From the NCBI GenBank assembly GCA_964406155.1, contig CAYOQR010000002.1, forward strand, positions 124,001 to 188,000: a stretch of DNA of 64,000 bases, given 5' to 3'. Of this stretch, positions 16,933-26,164 are shown piece by piece. This DNA comes from Dongia_B sp964406155. Its GTDB lineage: Bacteria; Pseudomonadota; Alphaproteobacteria; Dongiales; Dongiaceae. The translations under genes and the position numbers were made by a program. Each line of letters opens with the position of its first letter. Position 1 is the first letter of the stretch. Under the pieces are notes generated by a model that saw only the letters and a program-made list of their open reading frames with translations, was not told where the DNA came from and did no database searches.

Positions 16933-18270
16933 ATGCAGGTTACCGAAACCAACACCAACGGCTTGAAGCGCGAATTCAAGATCGTCATCCCTGCGCAGCA
17001 GGTTCAGAGCCAGGTGGATGACCGCCTGCGCGAATTGGGTAACCAGGTGAAGCTGCCTGGCTTCCGCCCCGGCAAGGTGCCGCTGGCGCTGCTGAAGCAG
17101 CGTTACGAGCAGTCGGTGAAGGGCGAGGTCCTGGAGCGCGCCGTGCATGACGGTCAGCACAAGCTGCTCGACGAGCACAAGATCCGCCCGGCCGGTCAGC
17201 CGAAGGTCGAGATCGTGAAGTTCGAGGATGGCGGCGATCTGGAAATCGCCGTGGCGATGGAAGTCATCCCGGAAATTACGCCGATGGATTTCAAGACGGT
17301 CAGCCTGGAAAAGGTGACGGTCGACGTGCCGGAAACGGAAGTGACCGAGAGCCTGGAGCGTATTGCCAAGCGTCAGCGCCAGTCCGCCCCGATCGAGGGT
17401 GACCGCGCCGCCGCGTCCGGCGATGTCGTGGTGATCGATTTCGTCGGCCGCATCGACGGCACCGAATTCGCCGGCGGCAAGGCCGAAGGCCAGTATCTGG
17501 AACTGGGCTCGGGCATGTTCATTCCCGGTTTCGAGGATCAGCTGGTCGGCGCCAAGAAGGGTGACAAGAAGCTGGTCAAGGTCACCTTCCCGGCGGAATA
17601 CGGCAACAGCGAGCTGGCCGGCAAGGACGCGGAATTCGACGTGACCGTCAATGAAATCCGCGAAATGAAGGACGTGCCGGTCGATGACGAGCTGGCGAAG
17701 TCGCTGGGCCTCGACAATCTCGACGCGCTGAAGAAGTCGGCGCGTGAGCAGATCGAGAAGGAATATGGTGCGGTTGCCCGGGCGCGGACCAAGCGCAAGC
17801 TGCTCGACGTCCTCGCCGACAAGCACGACTTCGAGTTGCCGGAAGGTCTGGTCGAGGCGGAGTTCACCGCGATCTGGCAGCAGATCGAACAGGACATGAA
17901 GAACGACCGCCTCGATGCCGAGGACAAGGGCAAGAGCGAAGATCAGCTCAAGGCCGAGTATCGCGACATCGCCAAGCGTCGGGTGAAGCTCGGCCTGTTG
18001 CTGTCGGAAGTCGGCCGCATCAATAATATCCAGGTTCCGAATGAGGATTTGACCCGCGCGGTGATCGCCGAGGCGCGTCGTTATCCGGGCCAGGAGAAGC
18101 AGGTCATCGACTATTTCCAGAAGACCCCGGAAGCCCTCAACCAGCTGCGTGCGCCGCTTTACGAGGAAAAGGTCATCGACTTCATCCTCGATCTCGCCAA
18201 GCTGAGCGAGCGCAAGGTGTCGCCGGAAGACTTCGCCAAGGAAGAAGAGGCGGCCGGCAAGGCGGCCTGA
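16933..18270 (+). CDS. tig: Trigger factor
   Basis: Ribosome-associated chaperone with peptidyl-prolyl isomerase activity, 445 residues. The N-terminal ribosome-binding domain has the signature GFRPGKVPLALLKQRY (about 40-55). The FKBP-type PPIase domain (about 150-240) has GDVVVIDFVGRIDGTEFAGG, and a long helical substrate-binding region follows. It is first in the conserved tig-clpP-clpX-lon block, the standard alphaproteobacterial arrangement for folding and degradation of new proteins. Confidence 0.97.
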   Translation: MQVTETNTNGLKREFKIVIPAQQVQSQVDDRLRELGNQVKLPGFRPGKVPLALLKQRYEQSVKGEVLERAVHDGQHKLLDEHKIRPAGQPKVEIVKFEDGGDLEIAVAMEVIPEITPMDFKTVSLEKVTVDVPETEVTESLERIAKRQRQSAPIEGDRAAASGDVVVIDFVGRIDGTEFAGGKAEGQYLELGSGMFIPGFEDQLVGAKKGDKKLVKVTFPAEYGNSELAGKDAEFDVTVNEIREMKDVPVDDELAKSLGLDNLDALKKSAREQIEKEYGAVARARTKRKLLDVLADKHDFELPEGLVEAEFTAIWQQIEQDMKNDRLDAEDKGKSEDQLKAEYRDIAKRRVKLGLLLSEVGRINNIQVPNEDLTRAVIAEARRYPGQEKQVIDYFQKTPEALNQLRAPLYEEKVIDFILDLAKLSERKVSPEDFAKEEEAAGKAA

Positions 18271-18475
18271 TCCACCGGTCTTGCAACTCGGTGTCGGCAT
18301 CACGATATCGAGTAGCAAGCTCGCGCAATCTCCCCGCATCAAGATTGCACTCTGGTGCCGGGATTCTATGATCATCGGCGGTCGCGAGTCGTCGCGGCCG
18401 CCGAAGTTCTGTTTGCAGCCGGCACGATTCCGACGACGGTCGGACTGACGAAGGTTGGAGTTTCAGGAGAAGGCG

Positions 18476-19132
18476 ATGAGAGATAGGGATCCGGTCGAAA
18501 TCTACAACAACCTGCTGGTGCCGATGGTGGTCGAGCAGACCAATCGCGGCGAGCGGGCCTATGATATTTACTCGCGCCTGTTGAAAGAACGGATCATCTT
18601 TATCGTCGGTCCGGTCAATGACGGCATGTCGAGCCTGGTCTGCGCCCAGCTCCTGTTCCTGGAATCCGAGAATCCCAACAAGGAAATCTCGCTTTATATC
18701 AATTCGCCGGGCGGCGTCGTCAGCTCGGGCCTCGCGATGTACGACACCATGCAGTACATCCGGCCGGAAGTTTCCACCGTCTGCATCGGCATGGCGGCAT
18801 CGATGGGCTCGCTGCTGCTGACCGCCGGCGCCAAGGGCAAGCGCTTCAGCCTGCCGAACTCCAAGATCATGATCCATCAGCCCTCGGGCGGCTTCCAGGG
18901 GCAGGCGACGGATATCGAGATCCACGCCCGCGAAATCCTGAAGACCCGTGACCGGCTGAACAAGATCTATGTCCATCACACCGGCCAGGAATTGTCGAAG
19001 GTTGAAGCGGCGATGGAGCGCGACAACTTCATGGAACCGGATGAAGCCAGGAGCTTCGGCCTGATCGATGAAGTCGTGCTGGAACGCCCGAAGCTCGCCG
19101 ACGACAAGAACGGCAATGGCGATAAAGCGTGA
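18476..19132 (+). CDS. clpP: ATP-dependent Clp protease proteolytic subunit
   Basis: Tetradecameric serine peptidase that partners ClpX and ClpA, 218 residues. The catalytic Ser is S109 in GMAASMGSLL, His is H134 in MIHQPSGG, and the Asp lies in the usual downstream segment. The start at 18476 is set by AGGAG seven bases upstream, in preference to an in-frame ATG at 18455. A terminator-like hairpin separates it from clpX, so clpX can also be expressed from its own promoter. Confidence 0.97.
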   Translation: MRDRDPVEIYNNLLVPMVVEQTNRGERAYDIYSRLLKERIIFIVGPVNDGMSSLVCAQLLFLESENPNKEISLYINSPGGVVSSGLAMYDTMQYIRPEVSTVCIGMAASMGSLLLTAGAKGKRFSLPNSKIMIHQPSGGFQGQATDIEIHAREILKTRDRLNKIYVHHTGQELSKVEAAMERDNFMEPDEARSFGLIDEVVLERPKLADDKNGNGDKA

Positions 19133-19177
19133 TTGCCGCTCTTAACCATTTTACAGGGGTTTGCCCCTAGATAATGG

Positions 19178-19212
19178 AAAGCGGTCCGGACCCGGAGCCG
19201 GGCCGCTTTTCG
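19178..19212 (+). terminator. Terminator-like hairpin between clpP and clpX
   Basis: 12-bp stem with one G-U pair (19178-19189 with 19198-19209) followed by TTTT. It probably ends or attenuates clpP transcription. Confidence 0.7.
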
Positions 19213-19374
19213 CTTCGGTCAGGCATGGCGGCGAAAACGACGGATCGGCGGTGGAATACCGACGATCCTGGTCAAAAAGACTCGGAAAAAGCCGTTGTGT
19301 TCCTGAATTTACCGGGGCTAACATGACAAAAAGGCTGCGGTCGTTGCGACCGCCGGCAGCTCGGATGGATCAGG

Positions 19375-20632
19375 ATGAACAGTAAGGCCAGCGGCGGCGA
19401 CTCCAAAAATACCCTCTATTGCTCGTTCTGCGGCAAAAGCCAGCACGAAGTGCGGAAGCTGATTGCCGGGCCGACCGTCTTCATCTGTGACGAATGCGTC
19501 GAACTCTGCATGGATATCATCCGTGAAGAGCACAAGACGACCCTGGTGAAGTCGCGCGACGGCGTGCCGAGCCCGAAGGATATCTGCAAGGTTCTGGACG
19601 ATTACGTGATCGGCCAGGATCATGCCAAGCGCGTGCTGTCGGTCGCTGTCCACAACCATTACAAGCGCCTGTCCCATGCGGGCAAAAACAACGATGTCGA
19701 GCTCTCGAAGTCGAACATCCTGCTGATGCGGCAAGACCCTGCTGGCGCAGACCCTGGCGCGCATCATCGACGTGCCCTTCACCATGGCCGATGCGACGAC
19801 GCTGACCGAGGCCGGCTATGTCGGTGAGGATGTTGAGAATATCATCCTGAAGCTGCTGCAGGCCGCCGATTACAATGTCGAGCGCGCCCAGCGCGGCATC
19901 GTCTATATCGACGAAGTGGATAAGATCAGCCGCAAGTCGGACAATCCGTCGATCACCCGCGACGTGTCGGGCGAAGGCGTGCAGCAGGCCCTGCTGAAGA
20001 TCATGGAAGGCACCGTCGCCTCGGTGCCGCCACAGGGCGGCCGCAAGCATCCGCAGCAGGAATTCCTGCAGGTCGACACCACCAATATCCTGTTCATCTG
20101 CGGTGGCGCTTTCGCGGGCCTGGAAAAGATCATCGGCGCGCGCGGCCGGAGCGGATCGGCGATCGGCTTCGGCGCCAATGTGCGCGGTCCGGATGAGCGC
20201 CGTGCCGGCGAAGTGTTGCGCGAGGTCGAGCCGGAAGATCTGCTGAAATTCGGCCTGATCCCCGAATTCGTCGGCCGTCTGCCGGTTGTCGCGACCTTGG
20301 ATGACCTCGACGAAGCGGCGCTGGTGCAGATTCTGACCGAGCCGAAGAATGCGCTGGTGAAGCAATATCAGCGTCTGTTCGAGATGGAGGATGTCCGTCT
20401 CGAATTTGCCGAAGACGCGCTCGGCGCGATTGCCCGCAAGGCGATTGCCCGCAAGACGGGTGCTCGCGGCCTGCGCTCCATCATGGAAGCGATCCTGCTC
20501 GAGCCGATGTTCGATCTGCCGGGCCTGGATGGCGTTGAGGGCATCGTCATCAGCCGGGAGGTCGTGGAGGGTGGTGCGAAGCCGCTCTACATCTACACCG
20601 ATCGGCGCGGGGATGTCGGCGCCGGCGCCTAA
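19375..20632 (+). pseudogene. clpX: clpX with frameshift and deleted Walker A loop
   Basis: AAA+ unfoldase subunit of ClpXP, here broken. The first frame (19375-19827) encodes the Zn-binding domain (YCSFCGK and FICDECVELC) and the start of the AAA+ domain through KSNILL, then becomes nonsense. The rest continues in another frame from CGKTLLAQTLARI through YIDEVDKISRK (Walker B), GLIPEFVGRLPV and the C-terminal RSIMEA region to 20632. Compared with the family sequence (ILLIGPTGCGKTLL) exactly 14 bases are missing at 19726-19728, removing most of the P-loop. Both flanks are otherwise perfectly conserved. Because ClpX is usually essential in alphaproteobacteria, an assembly or sequencing artefact must be considered. 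An internal ATG at 19772 could start a truncated product without Walker A. Confidence 0.92.
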
Positions 20633-20669
20633 GCTGTCCGTTTCAGCCGCTTATCGTCAATCAAAGATC

Positions 20670-20706
20670 AGCATCATCTCATAGGAAGATGGTGCTGTTT
20701 CTTTTT
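20670..20706 (+). terminator. Rho-independent terminator after clpX
   Basis: 10-bp stem with one G-U pair (20670-20679 with 20687-20696) followed by GTTTCTTTTT, 38 bases past the clpX stop. Confidence 0.8.
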
Positions 20707-20761
20707 GTGCGGACGATTCTGCGCGATATTGGCCGGTACTGTTTTTCGGGAGTTCGCCAGA

Positions 20762-20790
20762 TAGTTAGGTGTCGCAGGTAGTTAGGTGTC
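20762..20790. repeat. Two direct repeats of TAGTTAGGTGTC
   Basis: Identical 12-base units at 20762-20773 and 20779-20790, a 17-base period, lie between the clpX terminator and lon. They may be regulator half-sites or the edge of a decayed mobile element. Confidence 0.6.
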
Positions 20791-20969
20791 ACTGGGCACA
20801 TGTCGGGCAGGGCACTGTGCAATCGTCAGGCGTGCTATGCAGCGGGGATCTTGACGGAGCTGTACTGTCACCCAACATGTTAACACGGTTGCTGGGCTCA
20901 CTGATGCGGTCCATTCTCTAAGCTAGCTGCCATCCGGACGCGGTGCACTGGTCCGGAAAATGTGTCCCG

Positions 20970-20985
20970 GGCAGAAATTTCTGCC
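20970..20985. promoter_or_regulatory. Perfect 16-bp palindrome upstream of lon
   Basis: GGCAGAAATTTCTGCC is an exact palindrome 175 bases before the lon start, in DNA with no gene. Its form suits a dimeric regulator, but the protein is unknown. Confidence 0.45.
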
Positions 20986-21159
20986 TTAGCCGACTGGCTC
21001 GATCGTCTCAGATCGCTGCTGTTTACGACATCTTCAACCTGGTCGAGACAAAATGGCATCGGAGTCGATGCGCGTCTGGAAATGCCAGGGGCTGGGAAGG
21101 TTGCGGGATTGCCGCCCTAAGGGGTAGTCTCGGTTCTAGATCTAACGATTGGAAGAATC

Positions 21160-23565
21160 ATGCAGGAAACGCAAACATCGTCGCAATATCCGGTCCTGCC
21201 GTTGCGTGACATCGTCGTTTTCCCGCACATGATCGTGCCGCTTTTCGTGGGGCGCGAAAAATCTGTGCGGGCGCTGGAAGATGTGATGAAGGATGACAAG
21301 CAGATCCTGCTGGTCACCCAGAAGAACGCGGCCCAGGACGATCCGACACCGAGCGACATCTACAATGTCGGCACGGTCGGCACGGTACTGCAGCTTCTCA
21401 AGCTCCCGGATGGCACGGTGAAGGTGCTGGTGGAAGGCGGGCATCGCGCCGTCATTCATCGCTTTATCGACAGCGATCAATTCTTCATCGCCGAAGCATC
21501 GGCGATGCAGGATGCCAATGCCGAAGGCAAGGAAATCGAAGCGCTGGCGCGCTCGGTGATTTCTCAGTTCGAGCAATATATCAAGCTGAACAAGAAGATC
21601 CCGCCGGAAGTTCTGGTGTCGGTCAATCAGATCGACGATCCGTCGAAGCTCGCGGATACGGTTGCTTCGCATCTCGGTCTGAAGATCAACGACAAGCAGG
21701 AACTGCTTGAAGTTGTGTCTGTTTCGGAACGGCTGGAGCGCGTCTATGCCTTCATGGAAGGTGAGATCGGTGTCCTGCAGGTGGAGAAGCGCATCCGCAG
21801 CCGCGTGAAGCGGCAGATGGAGAAGACGCAGCGCGAGTACTATCTGAATGAGCAGATGAAGGCCATTCAGAAGGAGCTGGGTGAAGGCGAGGACGGCAAG
21901 GACGAAGTCGCCGAGCTCGAAGACCGGATCAAGAAGACGAAGCTCAGCAAGGAAGCGCGCGAGAAGGCGCAGGCCGAAGCGAAGAAGCTGCGGACCATGA
22001 GCCCGATGTCGGCTGAAGCGACGGTCGTGCGCAACTATCTCGACTGGCTGCTGTCGATCCCCTGGGCGAAGCCGACCAAGGTCAAGAAAGACATCAAGCT
22101 CGCCGAGAAAGTTCTCAACGACGACCATTACGGCCTGGAGAAGGTCAAGGAACGTATCCTCGAATATCTGGCCGTCCAGTTGCGTCAGAAGAAGATGAAG
22201 GGTCCGATCCTGTGCCTCGTCGGCCCCCCGGGCGTCGGCAAGACTTCGCTCGGTAAGTCGATCGCCAAGGCGACCGGCCGGAACTTCGTGCGCATCAGCC
22301 TCGGCGGCGTGCGCGACGAGGCGGAAATTCGTGGTCATCGCCGGACCTATATCGGCTCGATGCCGGGCAAGATCATCCAGGCGATGAAGAAGGCGAAGTC
22401 GTCCAATCCGATGTTCCTGTTGGACGAGATCGACAAGCTCGGTGCTGATTGGCGGGGTGACCCGTCCTCGGCTCTGCTCGAGGTCCTGGATCCGGAACAG
22501 AACGTCAATTTCAACGATCACTACCTCGAGGTCGATTACGACCTCAGCGACGTGATGTTCGTGACCACGGCCAACAGCCTGCGCATGCCGCAGCCGCTGC
22601 TGGACCGCATGGAGATCATCCGTCTCTCGGGTTACACCGAGGACGAGAAGGTGGAAATCGCCAAGCGCCATCTGATCGAAAAGCAGATGAAGGATCACGG
22701 GCTGAAGAAGAGCGAGTGGGTGCTGTCGGAAGACGCCATCCGTGACCTCGTCCGCTATTACACGCGGGAAGCCGGTGTCCGTAGCTTGGAGCGTGAGATC
22801 GCCAATCTCGCCCGTAAGTCGCTGAAGGAGATTCTGCTGAAGAATCTCAAGAAGGTGACGATCAACCGGCGCAATCTCGGCAAGTATGCCGGCGTGCGGA
22901 AGTTCCGGTATGGCGAGGCGGAAGCCGAGGATATGGTCGGTGTCGTCACCGGCCTGGCCTGGACGGAAGTGGGCGGCGAGATCCTGACGATCGAAGCCGT
23001 GACCGTGCCGGGTCGAGGCAAGGTGATCGCCACCGGCAAGCTCGGCGATGTCATGAAGGAATCGGTGCAGGCCGCTGAATCCTACGTGAAGTCGCGGAGC
23101 ACCGAATTCGGCATCAAGCCGACGATCTTCAACAAGAAGGATATCCATGTGCATGTGCCGGAAGGCGCAACGCCGAAGGACGGTCCTTCCGCCGGTGTCG
23201 CCATGGTCACCACCATCGTCTCGGTGCTGACGGGCATTCCGGTGCGCCGCGATGTGGCGATGACGGGTGAGGTCACGCTGCGTGGCCGTGTTCTGCCGAT
23301 CGGCGGATTGAAGGAGAAGTTGCTGGCGGCTCTGCGGGCCGGCATCAAGATTGCCTTAATCCCGTCGGAGAACGAGAAGGACCTCGCGGATATTCCGGAG
23401 AATGTGAAGCGCAGCTTGCAGATCATCCCTGTGTCGTCGGTGGATGAAGTGCTGAAACATGCCCTGGCCAAACCATTGACACCGATCGAGTGGATCGAAC
23501 CGGCCGATGTCGAACCCGTCGCCGCCGGTAACCAAGAAGATGATCGCGGTATCGTCACGCACTAA
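21160..23565 (+). CDS. lon: ATP-dependent Lon protease
   Basis: Hexameric AAA+ protease for misfolded and regulatory proteins, 801 residues. It has an N-terminal LON substrate domain, a coiled-coil linker, Walker A GPPGVGKTS (about 355-363), and a C-terminal peptidase domain with catalytic Ser S677 (DGPSAGVAM) and Lys K720 (GGLKEKLLAA). All key residues are intact, in contrast to the broken clpX upstream. GGAAG lies just before the ATG. It ends at a strong terminator, so HU is transcribed separately. Confidence 0.98.
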   Translation: MQETQTSSQYPVLPLRDIVVFPHMIVPLFVGREKSVRALEDVMKDDKQILLVTQKNAAQDDPTPSDIYNVGTVGTVLQLLKLPDGTVKVLVEGGHRAVIHRFIDSDQFFIAEASAMQDANAEGKEIEALARSVISQFEQYIKLNKKIPPEVLVSVNQIDDPSKLADTVASHLGLKINDKQELLEVVSVSERLERVYAFMEGEIGVLQVEKRIRSRVKRQMEKTQREYYLNEQMKAIQKELGEGEDGKDEVAELEDRIKKTKLSKEAREKAQAEAKKLRTMSPMSAEATVVRNYLDWLLSIPWAKPTKVKKDIKLAEKVLNDDHYGLEKVKERILEYLAVQLRQKKMKGPILCLVGPPGVGKTSLGKSIAKATGRNFVRISLGGVRDEAEIRGHRRTYIGSMPGKIIQAMKKAKSSNPMFLLDEIDKLGADWRGDPSSALLEVLDPEQNVNFNDHYLEVDYDLSDVMFVTTANSLRMPQPLLDRMEIIRLSGYTEDEKVEIAKRHLIEKQMKDHGLKKSEWVLSEDAIRDLVRYYTREAGVRSLEREIANLARKSLKEILLKNLKKVTINRRNLGKYAGVRKFRYGEAEAEDMVGVVTGLAWTEVGGEILTIEAVTVPGRGKVIATGKLGDVMKESVQAAESYVKSRSTEFGIKPTIFNKKDIHVHVPEGATPKDGPSAGVAMVTTIVSVLTGIPVRRDVAMTGEVTLRGRVLPIGGLKEKLLAALRAGIKIALIPSENEKDLADIPENVKRSLQIIPVSSVDEVLKHALAKPLTPIEWIEPADVEPVAAGNQEDDRGIVTH

Positions 23566-23602
23566 TATGTGATTGATATCGCGGTATCGTCGCCGCAATG
23601 TG

Positions 23603-23642
23603 AAGAACCGCGATTTTCCTGGGGATAATCGCGGTTCTTTCG
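23603..23642 (+). terminator. Rho-independent terminator of lon
   Basis: Perfect 13-bp stem (23603-23615 with 23627-23639) about 38 bases after the lon stop, followed by a short T-run. Confidence 0.8.
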
Positions 23643-23733
23643 TTGACGGGGTTTTACAGCGGGCACTAAAATCGCCGCTTCATTGCGCAGGCCTGCGCCT
23701 TAATATCTTTTGGTTCATAACAAGGGGGTTCCC

Positions 23734-24006
23734 GTGAATAAGAATGATCTGATCGCCGAAGTGGCGGAAGATACAGGTCTGTCGAAGACCGATGCCGGAC
23801 GCGCCGTCGATGCCGTCTTTGATGCCGTGACCAAGGCGTTGAAGAAGAATCAGGAAGTGCGTCTGGTCGGTTTCGGGACGTTCAGCGTTTCCAAGCGCGA
23901 CAAGTCCAAGGGCCGCAATCCGCGTACCGGCGAAGAGATCGTCATTCCGGCGTCCAAGCAGCCGAAGTTCAAGGCCGGCAAGGGTCTGAAGGACGCGGTC
24001 AACTAA
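23734..24006 (+). CDS. hupB: HU-family DNA-binding protein
   Basis: Small nucleoid protein of 90 residues that bends and compacts DNA as a dimer. The NKNDLIAEVAED start, GFGTFSV, and the DNA-binding arm RNPRTGEEIVIPASKQP are all typical. A GTG at 23734 is chosen because AAGGGGG precedes it and it gives the family's usual N-terminus; the longer frame from 23710 adds eight atypical residues. Its position after lon is the classic lon-hup arrangement. Confidence 0.95.
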   Translation: MNKNDLIAEVAEDTGLSKTDAGRAVDAVFDAVTKALKKNQEVRLVGFGTFSVSKRDKSKGRNPRTGEEIVIPASKQPKFKAGKGLKDAVN

Positions 24007-24038
24007 TCGCGCCTCGACCGATCATCGGTTAGATTAAT

Positions 24039-24071
24039 GAACCGGCCGTCGCAAGACGGCCGGTTCCATTT
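24039..24071 (+). terminator. Rho-independent terminator of the HU gene
   Basis: Perfect 12-bp GC-rich stem (24039-24050 with 24055-24066, GCAA tetraloop) followed by CATTTTA. Confidence 0.82.
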
Positions 24072-24153
24072 TACGGCGACCGTGCTATAAGGGGCCAATT
24101 CAGCGGGAAACTTGTTTCCGGAATTTCCCTTTCCGGAAAAGTCTCAGCGGGGC

Positions 24154-24229
<76 letters not shown>

Positions 24230-24310
24230 GTACAGCACAGATTTCTGGAAATTCTTAACCTATTGGTCGTCAGCCTCTCTTGCCCCTTCGGGTGATACAA
24301 GAGGGGCCAA

Positions 24311-24466
24311 ATGAGCATGAATTATCTCCAGAAACGCCCCAAGTTCGGTGTTTATCGTATATGCCGTGCAACCCCTTCAGCGCTTCGCGAATTGCTTGGC
24401 AAGAGAGCTAGTGCAGTTTATGCGCATCCGGCTCTAGAGAAGATTCTGCCAAATGCGGGCGAATAG
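24311..24466 (+). pseudogene. Relic of a tyrosine integrase N-terminus
   Basis: A 51-codon frame starts MSMNYLQKRPKFGVYRICRA and continues PSALRELLGKRAS before becoming unrelated and stopping inside the convergent PLD gene. The first 30 or so residues resemble the arm domain of phage/island tyrosine recombinases (YLxKRxxxxxxRRxxPxxLRxxLGK), from memory of the family. With its position just past the tRNA-Val 3' end, this suggests the leftover of an integrated element; the catalytic domain is gone. Confidence 0.55.
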
Positions 24467-25846
24467 TTCCTGCATCTTCTGGGTGAGCGGACGATCCTCC
24501 CAGGTCTTGGCATCGATCTGCTTGGCGCGTTTAATATCTTCTTCAAACATCGTGCTAAGGGCCGTTGCGGTTTCGTGGCCGAGTACGACGGCATCGACTT
24601 CATCATTGAACAGGACACTGCGCTGATCGAAATTGGACGATCCGATGGCCGACCAGACGCCGTCAATGACGACGGTCTTCGAGTGCAGCACGATGCCCTG
24701 TGTTTCATAGATCTTCACACCGGCTTCCAGCAAATCCTCATAGTGGGAATGAGCCACGGCGATCGCCACATCCGAATCGCTTTGATCGGGCAGCAATAGA
24801 CGTACAGAGACGCCGCGCCGTGCCGCTGCGATGAGATCTTCTTTTTCTTGGCGAGATGGCACGAAATAGGCAGCACTCAGACAGATCGATTTTTCTGCAT
24901 TACGGATTGCGGAGAGCAGCGTGACATAATAACGCGATATCTCGCGGCTCGGCCTGCTGCCGATGATGCGCAGGACCTCTTTGCCCTGTGGCTGGATGGT
25001 GGGATAGAAATGCGTTTCATCGATCGGTGGGCCTTGCTGCGCCTTCCAATGCTCTACAAAGAGCTTTTGCAGTTGTGCAACTGCCGGCCCTTCTATCTGT
25101 AGATCGGTGTCGCGCCAGTGCTGGGGGATCCGTCCATCTGGCTGTTCGAACTTACTGAAGATGACGCTCTGATAACTGGTGCTGAGGTTGACGCCGCCGA
25201 TGATGGCAAGCCTGCCATCGACGATCAGAATCTTGCGGTGATCGCGATCGTTCAGTGAATAGCTGCCTTTTGCCGCCAGAGGATCGATTGGATTGAATTC
25301 CACCAGTCCCACACCGGCCTTTTTCAGGCGATCGAAGATATCCCTCGGCGTATTCTGCGAGCCGTAGCTGTCGTAGATGATGTTAACCGCCACGCCATGG
25401 CGTCGTCGTTCCATGAGCAGATCGCTCAGCCGTTCGCCATCGTTCGTGATGTCTTCAAAGGTGTAGTATTCGAGATTGATGTGATCGGTGGCGTGATGAA
25501 TGGCACTGAAGATGGCACGAAAGGTTTGCGGCCCATCTTGTAGCAAGGTCGTACGATTTCCCAGCACCAGCGGGGTCTCGGAGACGGCTTGTTCGATCGC
25601 GAGATGGCGCTGCAGCATGCCAGTGTCGCCCGCTTCCCTGGTGATCTTCGCCAGGATGGCCTTACTGCGGTCGGCCGAGAGCGGCCCATAAGAGCCTTCG
25701 ATCAGGGGTGTTTCCGAGACTGTTGCCGGGCGTGCGATTTCGCTGTCGACGTCCGATATTTCGGCACAGGCTGTTACCATCAGGATCATCGATGCAACGA
25801 CACGCGAAGCGATCGACTGCGCCTGATGCAAGAACCCTCTTGACAT
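24434..25846 (-). CDS. PLD-family (cardiolipin synthase-like) lipoprotein
   Basis: Phospholipase D superfamily enzyme of 470 residues with two HKD catalytic motifs: HRKILIVDG in the first half and HSKTVVIDG in the second, each with its downstream GG or GSSN segment. It may transfer phosphatidyl groups (cardiolipin synthase) or hydrolyse phosphodiesters. The N-terminus has a lipobox-like MVTAC with Cys27, so it is probably a lipoprotein in the periplasm rather than a polytopic Cls. Base composition looks lower in GC than the neighbouring core genes, and it abuts the integrase relic, which hints at acquisition with an island. The ribosome-binding site is weak. Confidence 0.82.
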   Translation of the reverse strand: MSRGFLHQAQSIASRVVASMILMVTACAEISDVDSEIARPATVSETPLIEGSYGPLSADRSKAILAKITREAGDTGMLQRHLAIEQAVSETPLVLGNRTTLLQDGPQTFRAIFSAIHHATDHINLEYYTFEDITNDGERLSDLLMERRRHGVAVNIIYDSYGSQNTPRDIFDRLKKAGVGLVEFNPIDPLAAKGSYSLNDRDHRKILIVDGRLAIIGGVNLSTSYQSVIFSKFEQPDGRIPQHWRDTDLQIEGPAVAQLQKLFVEHWKAQQGPPIDETHFYPTIQPQGKEVLRIIGSRPSREISRYYVTLLSAIRNAEKSICLSAAYFVPSRQEKEDLIAAARRGVSVRLLLPDQSDSDVAIAVAHSHYEDLLEAGVKIYETQGIVLHSKTVVIDGVWSAIGSSNFDQRSVLFNDEVDAVVLGHETATALSTMFEEDIKRAKQIDAKTWEDRPLTQKMQELFARIWQNLL

Positions 25847-26164
25847 GGAATAAGCATGGAAGAAAGGTGGCTAGATCGCAAGACACAGACTTGTTGTCTA
25901 CGATCAAACTCGCTTGAAGTTTGGAAGTGGTGAGTGCCGATTTTCCTATACGGTGCCGCAATCGTATTACGCTTGAACGCGCAAGAATGAACGGCGTCAA
26001 CCGGATGGCCTCAAGCCCAGCGCCAGGAAAATACCTCCCAGCCACAGACACTCGTCTTTCCCGTGCAAAGCTCAAACCAACGAACGATCAACGGGCATAG
26101 GTGCATTTGTTCCGACAGGCACACGGGAAGGGGGACAAAAGGATTGATTGCACGACCAAGTCGC
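25847..26164. other. Gene-free intergenic region
   Basis: 318 bases between the PLD gene's start and the end of the efflux pump gene. I see no gene, repeat or clear terminator; it should contain the PLD promoter. Confidence 0.5.

Larger units (their letters stand above)
20707..21159. other. Long gene-free region upstream of lon
   Basis: No supportable gene. The sequence has a short tandem repeat (20762-20790), a perfect 16-bp palindrome (20970-20985) and otherwise unremarkable DNA. It must contain the lon promoter; I could not place a convincing heat-shock (sigma-32) promoter by eye. Confidence 0.6.

Noticed and set aside
16828..18375. 515-codon minus-strand frame opposite tig
   Set aside because: Shadow of the conserved trigger factor gene.
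20943..21209. 88-codon plus-strand frame upstream of lon
   Set aside because: It has no ribosome-binding site, runs past the lon start in another frame and has no recognisable domain.
21142..23154. 670-codon minus-strand frame opposite lon
   Set aside because: It is a GC-bias shadow of a fully conserved lon gene; its composition is His/Asp/Leu-rich and has no family likeness.
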